Assembly: GCF_003241315.1 (NCBI RefSeq)
Contig: NZ_QFOZ01000002.1
Span: 62,001 to 126,000 of the forward strand
Source of the DNA: Lawsonella clevelandensis
GTDB taxonomy: Bacteria; Actinomycetota; Actinomycetes; Mycobacteriales; Mycobacteriaceae
DNA length: 64,000 bases
Reading direction: 5' to 3'
Within the stretch, counting starts at the first letter, position 1. Every line of letters starts with the position of its first letter. This document shows positions 34,849-44,135 of this stretch, one piece after another. The notes under the pieces were generated by a model, which saw only the letters and a list, made by a program, of their open reading frames with translations, did not search any database and was not told where the DNA came from. Both the position numbers and the translations under genes were made by a program.

Positions 34849-35029
34849 ACCAAAATATCTGGTCAATTTACCCTATTGATTGATGGTGGCTTCCATGCTA
34901 GCCGGAGAGAGGCTACAGGAAAAGAAATAATATTGTTATGTTCTGTTCTCCCAAAAAGGGTTACTCCTGTGAAACTATAGACACCATGAGCGTGTTACGT
35001 CTCAGTAGATAGAAACGACGGGAGAAAAT

Positions 35030-36712
35030 ATGCGACGGGGCTTGCGTGGCGGGTGGCGTAGGTTAAGCACAAAGTTAGGCATACTGGTGCTGTCAATGGG
35101 ACTTGTGGCCTCAACGGGTGCCTCTACCGTTACAGTGGCGTCTGCAAAAGACGTGTACAGCATGACGAATCCAGCAATGGGGGAGAAGGATCCTGCATTA
35201 AAGGAGTTCTATAAGCAGCGCGTGAAATGGGGGCCATGCCTCGATAATGCGCTACAGGCATCCACCTTCCTCGAGCGGTATAAAACATTCCGTAATTTAG
35301 GAAAGATGGAATGCGGTACCGTTACTGTTCCCGTCGTCTACCCAGATGTCATTAAGCAAGATAAAGCATTGGGGAACCCGTGGAAAGTGGAGAAGGGTAA
35401 ACCTGCGGTAGCGACAATCGCGGTGTCTCGCGTGCGGGCTAAGGGGAAACGCTGGGGAGGCATGCTTATTAACCCCGGTGGCCCCGGTGGCTCAGGACTT
35501 AATATGGCAGGGAGTCTGGCGTCGCCCGCTAGTGCTGCCAAAATTCTTGACCATTTCGATCTGGTAGGTTTTGACCCACGTGGAATTGGTTCCTCGGGGC
35601 CGAATTTGAAATGTATTTCTAATGAGGACTTTGACCAGAAGCGTACATTTGGCGAGGCCACATTCACACGGCAGGCGGTGGCGTATCAAAACCAGCAAAA
35701 CCGTGCCTATATGAACGGATGTATAAGGAATGTAGGAGCAACATTCCTGGCCCACATGGGTACTCGTGACGTTGTTCGCGATATGGATGTTATCCGTGCC
35801 GCTATTGGTGATGAGAAACTTACCTACATTGGATACTCGTACGGTACATTCCTCGGGTCGCAATATGCAGAGGCATTCCCCAACAAAGTACGCGCCCTTG
35901 TTCTTGATGGTGTGGTAGACCCCACTGAGGATAGTGTGGAATCTGCCATTAACCAGGGAAGAGGGTTCCAAAAATCCTTTGATGCATGGGCACAGTGGTG
36001 TGTTAAGACAGGAGCTTGCCCTCTTGGAGATAATCCGGCTAAAGCTACGGAGGAGTTCCATAAGCTTGTGTGGCCACTGCAGAAAAAGCCTGCTGGCACT
36101 CTTATGAAGGGACGTCTCCTTAGCTGGTCCGACTCTGTCTATGCCGTTATTGGCGCCCTCTATACAGATACTGCCTGGCCCCTTCTGAAATTAGGGTTGC
36201 AGCAGCTTAAGCTCAAAGCCGGTGGAGATATTCTCCTTGCCTTGTCTGACTCGTATTATGGGCGTTCTCTTGATGGGGCATACACCAACACACAGGACGT
36301 TTTCCAAGCAGTATTGTGCATGGATCATGAAGCAACAGGCCATGCTCGCCAGGTTGATATGACACGTCGCTATGTTAAGGAAATGCGATTTGCTGATCCA
36401 GGTGGTGCAGTAGAAGACGCCCCGATCGATCTGTGCTCCATGTGGCCAGCACATCACACTATTAAATCGCATAAATCTACGGCACGAAGCAACGGGAATA
36501 TTCTTGTCGTGTCCACAACAGGGGATCCTGCTACCCCCTACCAGTCTGGTGTACAGCTAGCTCACGATATGAATGCCCCATTACTTACGTATGTAGGTGA
36601 AGGACATTGTGCTGCGCTGCGTGGACATTCGTGTGTAGACCGCTATGTGGGTGACTTCATCGTGCATAAGAAGATCTACAAGGATCATGTCACGTGTAAA
36701 GCATCCAAGTGA
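35030..36712 (+). CDS. Secreted alpha/beta hydrolase, tripeptidyl-aminopeptidase-like (CaeA-type)
   Basis: A 560-residue exported hydrolase of the SlpD/SlpE and Rv2223c/Rv2224c (CaeA) family. A Sec signal peptide with Arg-rich start and hydrophobic core covers residues 1-40. The oxyanion region is LINPGGPGGSG, the nucleophile is Ser270 in GYSYGTF, the acid Asp499 in TTGDPATPYQ, and the base His526 in GEGHCAALRG. The C-terminal TAP-like domain is present, with paired cysteines. Members cleave peptides or esters in the cell envelope; Rv2224c processes GroEL2 in M. tuberculosis. Its place just before glnA2-glnE matches the mycobacterial order. Confidence 0.9.
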   Translation: MRRGLRGGWRRLSTKLGILVLSMGLVASTGASTVTVASAKDVYSMTNPAMGEKDPALKEFYKQRVKWGPCLDNALQASTFLERYKTFRNLGKMECGTVTVPVVYPDVIKQDKALGNPWKVEKGKPAVATIAVSRVRAKGKRWGGMLINPGGPGGSGLNMAGSLASPASAAKILDHFDLVGFDPRGIGSSGPNLKCISNEDFDQKRTFGEATFTRQAVAYQNQQNRAYMNGCIRNVGATFLAHMGTRDVVRDMDVIRAAIGDEKLTYIGYSYGTFLGSQYAEAFPNKVRALVLDGVVDPTEDSVESAINQGRGFQKSFDAWAQWCVKTGACPLGDNPAKATEEFHKLVWPLQKKPAGTLMKGRLLSWSDSVYAVIGALYTDTAWPLLKLGLQQLKLKAGGDILLALSDSYYGRSLDGAYTNTQDVFQAVLCMDHEATGHARQVDMTRRYVKEMRFADPGGAVEDAPIDLCSMWPAHHTIKSHKSTARSNGNILVVSTTGDPATPYQSGVQLAHDMNAPLLTYVGEGHCAALRGHSCVDRYVGDFIVHKKIYKDHVTCKASK

Positions 36713-36798
36713 GCATAGCAAATAACAAGAGTCACAAAATACGGCAACAATGAGCAGAGTTAACACACTGGTAATGCTCATGGAATACCCTCAAAAGT

Positions 36799-38139
36799 AT
36801 GAATCGACAGCAAGAATTCGTCCTTCGAGCCCTAGATGAACGAGATATCCATTTCGTTCGTCTTTGGTTCACTGACCTGCTGGGTTATCTGAAATCTGTC
36901 GCTATTTCCCCAGCAGAGCTAGAGGGAGCCTTTGAAGAAGGTATCGGTTTCGATGGATCCTCTATTGAGGGTTTCTCCCGTATTACGGAAGCGGACACCA
37001 TCCTCATGCCCGATCCCTCTAGCTTCCAGATGATGCCCTGGCTGCATGAAGATGAGCGGCAGCATTCTGCCCGCATCTTCTGCGACATTTTTATGCCAGA
37101 CCTCACACCCTCCTGGGCGGATCCACGCCACGTGCTGCGACAGGTTATGAATAAAGCCTCCGGAATGGGCTTTTCATGCTACGTGCACCCCGAAATTGAA
37201 TTCTTTGTTCTCAATTCTCTCAATACCCAAGGACAGCGTCCGCAGCCCATTGATAATGGTGGCTATTTTGATCAGGCGTTTCATGATACAGCTCCGCATT
37301 ATCGGCGCCACGTTATTGAAGCGCTTGAATCCATGGGTATCTCTGTAGAGTTCAGCCATCACGAGACTGCCCCCGGTCAGCAAGAAATAGATTTACGTTT
37401 CGCAGATGCACTAAGTATGGCGGACAACATTATGACGTTCCGCTACTTAGTGAAAGAAGTCGCCATCAATGATGGTGTGCGGGCCACTTTTATGCCGAAG
37501 CCCTTCACTGACTATGCCGGTTCGGGCATGCACACCCACATGAGTCTTTTCGAAGGCGATACTAATGCTTTTGACGACCCCAACGATCCCATGGGACTGT
37601 CTAAAGTCGCACGATCATTCATGGCGGGCATTCTAAAACACGCGAGCGAGATTTCACTTGTCACTAATCAGTGGGTGAACTCCTACAAACGCATTAGTGG
37701 AGGTTTTGAGGCTCCTATATCTGCCACGTGGTCTTCCGGTAACCGCTGTACTATGCTGCGGGTTCCACGTTATATGCCGAATAAGTCCAGTTCGCGACGT
37801 GTAGAAGTACGGACTCCAGACCCCGGTTGTAACCCCTATCTCGCTTTTGCTGCTATCTTCGCGGCAGGTCTTAAGGGCGTGGAAGAAGGATATGAAATTC
37901 CTCCCGAGGCGGAGGAAGATGTCAACCTTATGCATCCGAAAGAGCGTAAGGCAATGGGGTATCCGGATCTTCCGAAGAGTCTGGCATCTGCATTGGCCTG
38001 TTTTGAAAGCTCGGAGCTTATGGCAGAAGCATTAGGGGAGCATGTTTTTGAGTTTCTTATCCGTAGTAAACACGAGGAATGGACGCGCTATTCTCGCCAC
38101 GTCACTCCTTTCGAACTGCGTCACTATCTCTCCCTGTGA
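36799..38139 (+). CDS. glnA2: Glutamine synthetase, GlnA2 type
   Basis: A 446-residue type I-alpha glutamine synthetase. The beta-grasp part has GFDGSSIEGF, metal-binding residues lie in HPEIEFFVL and ETAPGQQEIDLRF, and the ATP-binding GSGMHTHMSL and the NRCTMLRVPRY loop are intact. The adenylylation tyrosine region of GlnA1 is not present: the C-terminal segment reads EEDVNLMHPKERKAMGYPDLP. It is therefore probably not a target of GlnE in the way GlnA1 is. The gene overlaps the glnE start by four bases. Orthologues in mycobacteria are dispensable. Confidence 0.93.
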   Translation: MNRQQEFVLRALDERDIHFVRLWFTDLLGYLKSVAISPAELEGAFEEGIGFDGSSIEGFSRITEADTILMPDPSSFQMMPWLHEDERQHSARIFCDIFMPDLTPSWADPRHVLRQVMNKASGMGFSCYVHPEIEFFVLNSLNTQGQRPQPIDNGGYFDQAFHDTAPHYRRHVIEALESMGISVEFSHHETAPGQQEIDLRFADALSMADNIMTFRYLVKEVAINDGVRATFMPKPFTDYAGSGMHTHMSLFEGDTNAFDDPNDPMGLSKVARSFMAGILKHASEISLVTNQWVNSYKRISGGFEAPISATWSSGNRCTMLRVPRYMPNKSSSRRVEVRTPDPGCNPYLAFAAIFAAGLKGVEEGYEIPPEAEEDVNLMHPKERKAMGYPDLPKSLASALACFESSELMAEALGEHVFEFLIRSKHEEWTRYSRHVTPFELRHYLSL

Positions 38140-41100
38140 CTAGCCCCCGAAATACTGGCCGTCGTATTGTTCCCAGTCCTGCCAGGTTGGGAATCTCACG
38201 GCCGTCCGCCCAGCAAGAACTTAGTGAGTTAGGGTGGCTAGAGGAAGAGTGCGTGCCCCTCCTCCGCGCACTTTCCGCCAGCCCTGACCCCAATCTGTGT
38301 CTTGCTACGTTAGTGCGTCTCCGCGAGGCTATGTGTACTGAACTGGGGGAACAGAGTTGGGAACACTACACTCACGACTTACTTGCTAATACAACCCTAT
38401 GTAGCCGGCTGATTGCTCTCCTAGGAAGTTCTACCGCGTTGGGGGACCACCTTGTGACGCATCCCGCAGTAGCGCAGCATTTAGATAATCCCATTCCCTC
38501 TTTCCCCCATAGCCTCCACTATCTTCTGCACAGTGTAGAGGCATCGCCTGTTGATGACACTGCGTCTACGGATCTTTCTACTACCGGAACATATCGAGCG
38601 GGCATCACTGGGCCTGCAGCAGTGGTGAAACTACGGAGTGCCTATCGGGACATTATGTGCCTTATTGCCGCTGTTGATGTTGCCCATGTTGTCGACAATA
38701 CTGAGCCGCAAATACCGCGACGCGATACATCAGAAAGACTGACAGAAATAGCAGAGGCCGCCTTAACCGCAGCCCTCGCTGTTGCCGTCTCCACGGTTTA
38801 CCCTGACCCAACCGATGACATGGTGCGTCTTGCAGTTATCGCAATGGGGAAGTGCGGAGCTCGCGAGCTGAATTATATATCTGATGTCGACGTTGTTTTT
38901 GTAGCAGAGCCAGCAAATACTAAAGCTGCCCGGCTAGCCGCAGAATTCATGAGTATTAGTACCCACTGTTTCTTTGAAGTGGATGCGGCACTGCGGCCAG
39001 AGGGGAAGAAGGGGGATCTCGTTCGGTCCGTGCAATCCCACCAGGCGTACTACAAGCGATGGGCGAAAACGTGGGAATTTCAAGCATTGCTTAAAGCCCG
39101 TCCCATGACAGGGGATATGGACCTGGGGCGCACCTATTTTGATGCTATTTATCCGCTGGTATGGACAGCCTGTGAACGTGACCAGTTTGTTGAAGACGTG
39201 CAAGAAATGCGGAAACGGGTAGAAAACAATCTTCCCGAGTCCACCGCTACCCGTGAATTAAAACTGGGGCGTGGAGGACTGCGCGATGTGGAATTCGCAG
39301 TGCAATTATTGCAGATGGTGCACGGGCGAACGGATGAAAGTTTACGTGTGCGACCCACTGGTGAGGCTCTTGATGCACTGGCGAAGGGGGGATATATCTC
39401 CCGAAAAAATGGGACCGAGTTAAACAGAGCGTATGATTTTTTGCGTCTGTTAGAGCATCGTCTGCAACTCCAACATATGCGCCGTACGCACCTTCTTCCC
39501 AGTGACGATAATGAGGCAGAATGGCGTTGGTTGGCTCGTTCTGCAGGGTGCCGCCCCATGGGCATTATGGATACGGAGCAGGTTCTTACTGACCGTATTC
39601 GTCGTACGAGATCCCGTATCCGGTTGCTTCATGAAAGCCTGTTCTACCGGCCGCTCCTACTAAGTATTGCGGCTGCAGATGCCTCCGCTGTTTCTTTGGA
39701 TAATGATGCAATGGAACGGCAGCTGGCCGCGTTAGGGTACCGTAACCCCCGCCATGCTATTACGCATTTACGCGCTCTTACCAGCTCTAGTAGCAGGCGT
39801 TCCCGTATCCAAGAACTGTTACTTCCCATGATGTTGGAACAACTCAGCCGCACTCCGGATCCAGATATGGGGCTTCTTAACTATCGCCGATTGTCTGAAA
39901 AACTTGTTGATAAAACATGGTATTTGCGGCTACTCCGCGACGATGGCGTTGTGCTGGAACGTCTTGCCATTATCTGTGGCACAAGCCGCTATATCCCCGA
40001 TCTTTTAATGAACGCTCCCGATGTTATCCAAATGTTGTCGGGGCGGCGGCTTGTCGCATCTAGCTCTTCCGATATTGCCTCAGCATTAGAAGCAAGTGCG
40101 CGGCGACATCATAATCCAGCTGATGCTATTAATGCGGCGCGATCTTTGCGTCGGGCGGAACTGGCTCGTATTGCCTGTGCTGATGTACTGGGCATGCTTA
40201 ATGTTGAGGAAGTGTGTGCCGCCCTTTCAACTGTATGGGTGGCGGTATTGAATGCTGGTTTGGCAGTAACTATTCGTGAGCATATTCAGAGTAAGGGGAT
40301 GACGGAGGAGGATGTGCCGGCACGGATTGCTGTTATTGGGATGGGGCGTTTAGGGGGTAAAGAAATTGGCTATTCATCGGATGCTGATGTGATGTTTGTG
40401 TGTGAGCCCACTAGTGCGGCGGAGTCCACGCAAAAGGCATTGCGATGGTCTACAGAGGTTGTTGATAAGCTGCAGAAACTGTTGGAGAAGCCTTCCACAG
40501 ATCCACCTTTGGAGATTGATGCTGATCTGCGCCCGGAGGGGAAGAAGGGGCCACTTGTGCGTACGTTGGAAAGCTACCGTACGTACTATGAGACGTGGGC
40601 TGAGCCGTGGGAATTGCAGGCGTTATTACGTGCTGAGCCGCTGGCTGGGGATATGAAGGTGGGACAAAAGTTTATTGAAATGGTGAATCCACTTCGGTAT
40701 CCCGAAAAGTTACCGGTGCAGTTTGCGCAGCAGATTCGGCGTATGAAGGTACGTGTGGAAACTGAGCGAATGCCACGTGGGGTGGATCCTAATTTGCACA
40801 CAAAACTTGGGCGCGGTGGTCTTTCGGATATTGAGTGGACGGTTCAATTACTGCAGCTGCAGCATGCGCATACATATCCTGAGCTACAGGTGACGTCTAC
40901 GCGGGCGGCTTTAGAAGCGGCTACACAAGCGGGTTTGTTGAGCTTAGATGATGAAGATACGTTGTGGATTGCATGGTCGAGGGCAACGGCTACGCGGAAT
41001 GCTCTTGCTTTAGCAAGGGGGAAGTCGTTGGACGTTCTTCCTATCCAGGGGGAGATTTTGGCGAGTGTGGCGGCCATTTGTGGGTGGCCGGTGAACTCGG

Positions 41101-41180
41101 GTGCGGCGTATGTGGAGAATTATTTGAAGTCGACGCGGCGTGCCAGAAAAGTTGTGGAGCGCGTCTTCTGGGAAGAATAA
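38136..41180 (+). CDS. glnE: Glutamine synthetase adenylyltransferase/deadenylase
   Basis: A 1014-residue bifunctional enzyme that adds or removes AMP on glutamine synthetase. Two nucleotidyltransferase domains are seen: YISDVDVVFVAEP with DAALRPEGKKGDLVRS, and YSSDADVMFVCEP with DADLRPEGKKGPLVRT. Each is followed by the conserved WEFQALLKARPMTGD or WELQALLRAEPLAGD and LGRGGL-D-E-(F/W) blocks. The GTG at 38136 overlaps the glnA2 stop (GTGA), so translation is probably coupled; an ATG at 38079 is in frame but overlaps glnA2 by 61 bases. The length fits mycobacterial GlnE (about 1000). Confidence 0.95.
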   Translation: MTSPRNTGRRIVPSPARLGISRPSAQQELSELGWLEEECVPLLRALSASPDPNLCLATLVRLREAMCTELGEQSWEHYTHDLLANTTLCSRLIALLGSSTALGDHLVTHPAVAQHLDNPIPSFPHSLHYLLHSVEASPVDDTASTDLSTTGTYRAGITGPAAVVKLRSAYRDIMCLIAAVDVAHVVDNTEPQIPRRDTSERLTEIAEAALTAALAVAVSTVYPDPTDDMVRLAVIAMGKCGARELNYISDVDVVFVAEPANTKAARLAAEFMSISTHCFFEVDAALRPEGKKGDLVRSVQSHQAYYKRWAKTWEFQALLKARPMTGDMDLGRTYFDAIYPLVWTACERDQFVEDVQEMRKRVENNLPESTATRELKLGRGGLRDVEFAVQLLQMVHGRTDESLRVRPTGEALDALAKGGYISRKNGTELNRAYDFLRLLEHRLQLQHMRRTHLLPSDDNEAEWRWLARSAGCRPMGIMDTEQVLTDRIRRTRSRIRLLHESLFYRPLLLSIAAADASAVSLDNDAMERQLAALGYRNPRHAITHLRALTSSSSRRSRIQELLLPMMLEQLSRTPDPDMGLLNYRRLSEKLVDKTWYLRLLRDDGVVLERLAIICGTSRYIPDLLMNAPDVIQMLSGRRLVASSSSDIASALEASARRHHNPADAINAARSLRRAELARIACADVLGMLNVEEVCAALSTVWVAVLNAGLAVTIREHIQSKGMTEEDVPARIAVIGMGRLGGKEIGYSSDADVMFVCEPTSAAESTQKALRWSTEVVDKLQKLLEKPSTDPPLEIDADLRPEGKKGPLVRTLESYRTYYETWAEPWELQALLRAEPLAGDMKVGQKFIEMVNPLRYPEKLPVQFAQQIRRMKVRVETERMPRGVDPNLHTKLGRGGLSDIEWTVQLLQLQHAHTYPELQVTSTRAALEAATQAGLLSLDDEDTLWIAWSRATATRNALALARGKSLDVLPIQGEILASVAAICGWPVNSGAAYVENYLKSTRRARKVVERVFWEE

Positions 41181-41192
41181 CGCGCTCCACAA
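41152..41192 (+). terminator. Hairpin spanning the glnE stop codon
   Basis: TTGTGGAGCGCG (41152-41163) and CGCGCTCCACAA (41181-41192) are perfect 12-bp complements, and the loop contains the last glnE codons and the TAA. No T-tract follows. It could end transcription or protect the 3' end. Confidence 0.55.
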
Positions 41193-41262
41193 GGTATAAA
41201 CAAAGTATGAATATAATCGCATTCATAACTATGCGTTATGAAATTGTGATCTTAAGTGCTCT

Positions 41263-41739
41263 TTAGTACTTCACGGATACGGGGACTCGGGAAAGAATAT
41301 TAAGTCCATTGACGTGATCGTGGAAGAGAGTAATGGAGCAGCCTTTTCGGCAGTCTACTTTCTTACCGGGAACAGTGGAACCTTTAAGAGTGACAGTGAT
41401 CTGCCCCTTGACGACGCCATTCTTCGGGATTTTATTGGTGCCGCCGGGGGAGTTAGTAACCCATAGTTGGTTACCAATGGACTTCCGCTGACCAGTACAG
41501 AGCGGAACTTTACCGCTGTATTTATTCTGGCAGAGACCTACGTAGTAGCCAGAGAGTGGATCGAGGCCGCGCATGGTGACCTTGACAACAGAACCGGCGT
41601 GAAGATTCTTTGTGGGGGTTGCGGAAATGGTGGGAGCAGCTTGTGCAATGCCTGCGCCAGCAAGTGGCATAAGAACGGCGGCAGCAAGCGTCGCCACGGC
41701 CGAAGCTCGGCGTGAAGCATGAGATGTGAAGATCGACAC
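41263..41739 (-). CDS. Secreted neocarzinostatin-fold protein
   Basis: A 158-residue exported protein. The start is GTG 41739 with AAAGGA 7 bases before. A signal peptide (residues 1 to about 35, ending AGIAQAA-P) is followed by an immunoglobulin-like domain similar to the neocarzinostatin family: SATPTKNLHAGSVVKVTMRG, YYVGLCQN, and paired cysteines in LCTGQ and DCRKGC. Such proteins are common in the corynebacterial envelope and their function is mostly unknown. It is divergent from hmuTUV with a DtxR-like site between, so a role in iron or haem acquisition is possible but not shown by its own motifs. Confidence 0.75.
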   Translation of the reverse strand: MSIFTSHASRRASAVATLAAAVLMPLAGAGIAQAAPTISATPTKNLHAGSVVKVTMRGLDPLSGYYVGLCQNKYSGKVPLCTGQRKSIGNQLWVTNSPGGTNKIPKNGVVKGQITVTLKGSTVPGKKVDCRKGCSITLFHDHVNGLNILSRVPVSVKY

Positions 41740-41840
41740 TGTGATGTCCTTTCTGTGGTGACCTCTAACTTCTTCATGTCTTTTGCATGGGAACAAGAAG
41801 TTAGAGTCTGATAACAAAAAGATAACTTTTGTGCTGTAAA

Positions 41841-41859
41841 TCAGGTTACCCTAAATATT
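41841..41859. promoter_or_regulatory. DtxR-like half-site in the divergent haem-uptake promoter
   Basis: The core AGGTTACCCTAA matches the left half and centre of the DtxR/IdeR consensus, with 11 of 19 positions agreeing overall. It is about 100 bases from the secreted-protein start and 125 from hmuT. The context makes it more credible than the score alone. Confidence 0.45.
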
Positions 41860-41982
41860 TAAAATGGACTATTCTAGAGTGCGGATCTGAGGGTAGAAAT
41901 TATCTGAAGTAGGTATAAAACACGAGGATAAAGTCCCTGTTTGATCTATGAATAAGCAATAAAGCATCTTTGGAGGACTGCA

Positions 41983-43074
41983 GTGGCCGGCTTTACTCAT
42001 TCCCGTAGGGGCACATCACTCATTCACTCACATACTTCCCGTTCCCGTCGCCATGCTGTAGTTGCGCTTGCTACTGCAGCTGCCCTGGTTTTCACCGGTT
42101 GTACGGATCCTAACGGTGGGGATGGAGCCTCCGCTGAGTTCCCCAAAGCACACGGACCGCGTCACGCTGTTCTCAAGAACAACAATCCAGAAACAGTTGT
42201 CCAGAATCCTCGCCAGCATCTTCCCGCCAAAGTGAAATCCTGGGATGGGGAAGACGTCACTATTACCGATACATCTCGCATCATCGGCATTGATCGTCCC
42301 GGTACCATCACCCGCACTATTTATTCTCTTGGGCTTGGAAAGAGCATCATCGGGCGAGACAAGACTGCAGATTTCCCAGAAGCAAAGAACATTCCGCTCG
42401 TTACCACTAAAGCGCATGTTCTCAATGCTGAGAAGATGATTGCCGCACATCCATCAGTTGTGCTTGTTGACGTCACTGTTGGTCCCGCAGCAGTGTTACG
42501 TCAACTGCGTTCCATGGGTATCCCCGTCGTCTATATTTCCCCCGAGCGCTCCATTAAGGGTGTGGGCACCACCATCACTGAAATCGGAAAAGCTCTGGGT
42601 ATCGATCAAAAAGACATCGATAAAGTTATCGACCACACCAAGAAAGAAATTGACACGGCTACTAAACGTGCACAGGCAATGGCCGATGGACGCCGTATTG
42701 CTGTCCTCGTTATTCGCGGAACTAACGTCGCCTTCATTGGTGGCCCCGGCTCTGGCGCTCCTGAACTGGTCGAAGCACTCGGTGGAGTTGATGTCAGTAA
42801 GGACGCTGGTCTCACACAGAACTTCACTCCTATGACGCCTGAAGCACTAGCGAAGGCTGCCCCCGATACCGTTATCGTTATGTCGGATGGTATGAAGTCT
42901 GCCGGCGGTGTGGATGGTGTTGTCTCCGCACCAGGTGTAGCGCAGACTCCTGCCGGTAAGAATCGTTCCGTAGTCGATATTCTCGACTCCGCACTATTCT
43001 CCTTCGGCCCTGGTGAAGGTGCCATTATTGATGCACTAGCCGATGCTCTCTACGGAAAGTCCGCTGAGAAGTGA
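41983..43074 (+). CDS. hmuT: Haemin ABC transporter substrate-binding lipoprotein
   Basis: A 363-residue lipoprotein. The lipobox LVFTGC places the lipidated cysteine at residue 40. The mature part is a FecB/BtuF-like periplasmic-binding domain with the HmuT-type features SRIIGIDRPGTITRTIYSLGLG, IIGRDKTADFPEAK and LVTTKAHVLNAEKM. The pattern is close to corynebacterial HmuT, which binds haemin. The GTG start has GGAGG 6 bases upstream. The gene overlaps hmuU by four bases and is the first gene of hmuTUV. Iron regulation is suggested by the upstream DtxR-like site. Confidence 0.9.
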   Translation: MAGFTHSRRGTSLIHSHTSRSRRHAVVALATAAALVFTGCTDPNGGDGASAEFPKAHGPRHAVLKNNNPETVVQNPRQHLPAKVKSWDGEDVTITDTSRIIGIDRPGTITRTIYSLGLGKSIIGRDKTADFPEAKNIPLVTTKAHVLNAEKMIAAHPSVVLVDVTVGPAAVLRQLRSMGIPVVYISPERSIKGVGTTITEIGKALGIDQKDIDKVIDHTKKEIDTATKRAQAMADGRRIAVLVIRGTNVAFIGGPGSGAPELVEALGGVDVSKDAGLTQNFTPMTPEALAKAAPDTVIVMSDGMKSAGGVDGVVSAPGVAQTPAGKNRSVVDILDSALFSFGPGEGAIIDALADALYGKSAEK

Positions 43075-44135
43075 CGAAAAACAGGACAAGACGCTCCATT
43101 ATTGTCCTTGTCGTTCTTATCCTTCTCACTATTGCGGCGGCTTTAGTAGCATGCGTTGTTGGACAAGTGCACGCCACCCCACATGATGTCACCAATACCA
43201 TTCTCATGTCCTGGGGTGTGAAGAGCGACGGTACCACCCCCCGTATTGTCACCAGTACGCTTTGGGAAGTCCGTTTCCCCCGCCTTGTCATTGCTCTCGC
43301 AGTAGGGGCAGGGCTGGGGTGCGCCGGGGCGTTACTGCAAGGTATTTTCGCTAACCCGTTGGCTGAGCCAAGTATTATTGGTGTTTCCTCGGGTGGTGCA
43401 GTGTTTGCCTCCGGCCTACTGGCTATCGCATCTCTGGCCGGCGTAGAACGCAGCTATGGATTCCTTAAATGGGGCACCGCACTTGCTGCATTCATAGGGG
43501 CGTTACTGACCACTCTGCTGGTGTATTCACTTTCCCGAGTACAGGGGAAAACCGTTGTCGTTAACCTTATCTTGGTGGGTGTAGCTATTAATGCCATGGC
43601 CGGAGGTTTTGTTACCCTTTTCAGTTTTATCGGCGGCACCATGGCTCAGTCCCAAGTGGTGTTTTGGCAGCTTGGTTCACTTGCCGGTGCCGGTTGGAGC
43701 TCTGCCGTTATCACGCTCATCATTACCGTCATCGGTATTGTCATAGCGTGTCTGTGCGCCCCAAAGATGGATCTTCTAGCACTGGGCGAGAATCAGGCCA
43801 GGCATCTTGGCGTTAATGTTGAGAGGTTCCGCCTATGCGTCATTATTCTGGTGGCGGCTTTAGTAGGTGTGGGCGTAGCGTTTGCCGGCGTCATCGCTTT
43901 CGTCGGTTTAATTGTTCCACACGCTATTCGCCTAATTATTGGGCCACAACATAAATGGTTGCTACCAACATCCGCCTTCGGAGGAGCTTTTGTACTACTT
44001 GTCGCGGATACGTGCGCACGTACCATTATCAGTACTGCAGAACTTCCCATCGGTATGCTGACCTCCCTTATTGGTGGCCCTATTTTCCTCCTGCTTCTGC
44101 GCCGTTATAAGTCTGTGGGAACGGGGTGGCAGTAA
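43071..44135 (+). CDS. hmuU: Haemin ABC transporter permease
   Basis: A 354-residue FecCD-family permease with about ten membrane helices. Family motifs include AVGAGLGCAGALLQGIFANPLAEPSIIGVSSGG and FVGLIVPHAIRLIIG, the coupling region that touches the ATPase. The GTG start overlaps the hmuT stop (GTGA), and the gene ends one base before hmuV begins, so all three are one operon. Substrate specificity follows from HmuT. Confidence 0.93.
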   Translation: MTKNRTRRSIIVLVVLILLTIAAALVACVVGQVHATPHDVTNTILMSWGVKSDGTTPRIVTSTLWEVRFPRLVIALAVGAGLGCAGALLQGIFANPLAEPSIIGVSSGGAVFASGLLAIASLAGVERSYGFLKWGTALAAFIGALLTTLLVYSLSRVQGKTVVVNLILVGVAINAMAGGFVTLFSFIGGTMAQSQVVFWQLGSLAGAGWSSAVITLIITVIGIVIACLCAPKMDLLALGENQARHLGVNVERFRLCVIILVAALVGVGVAFAGVIAFVGLIVPHAIRLIIGPQHKWLLPTSAFGGAFVLLVADTCARTIISTAELPIGMLTSLIGGPIFLLLLRRYKSVGTGWQ

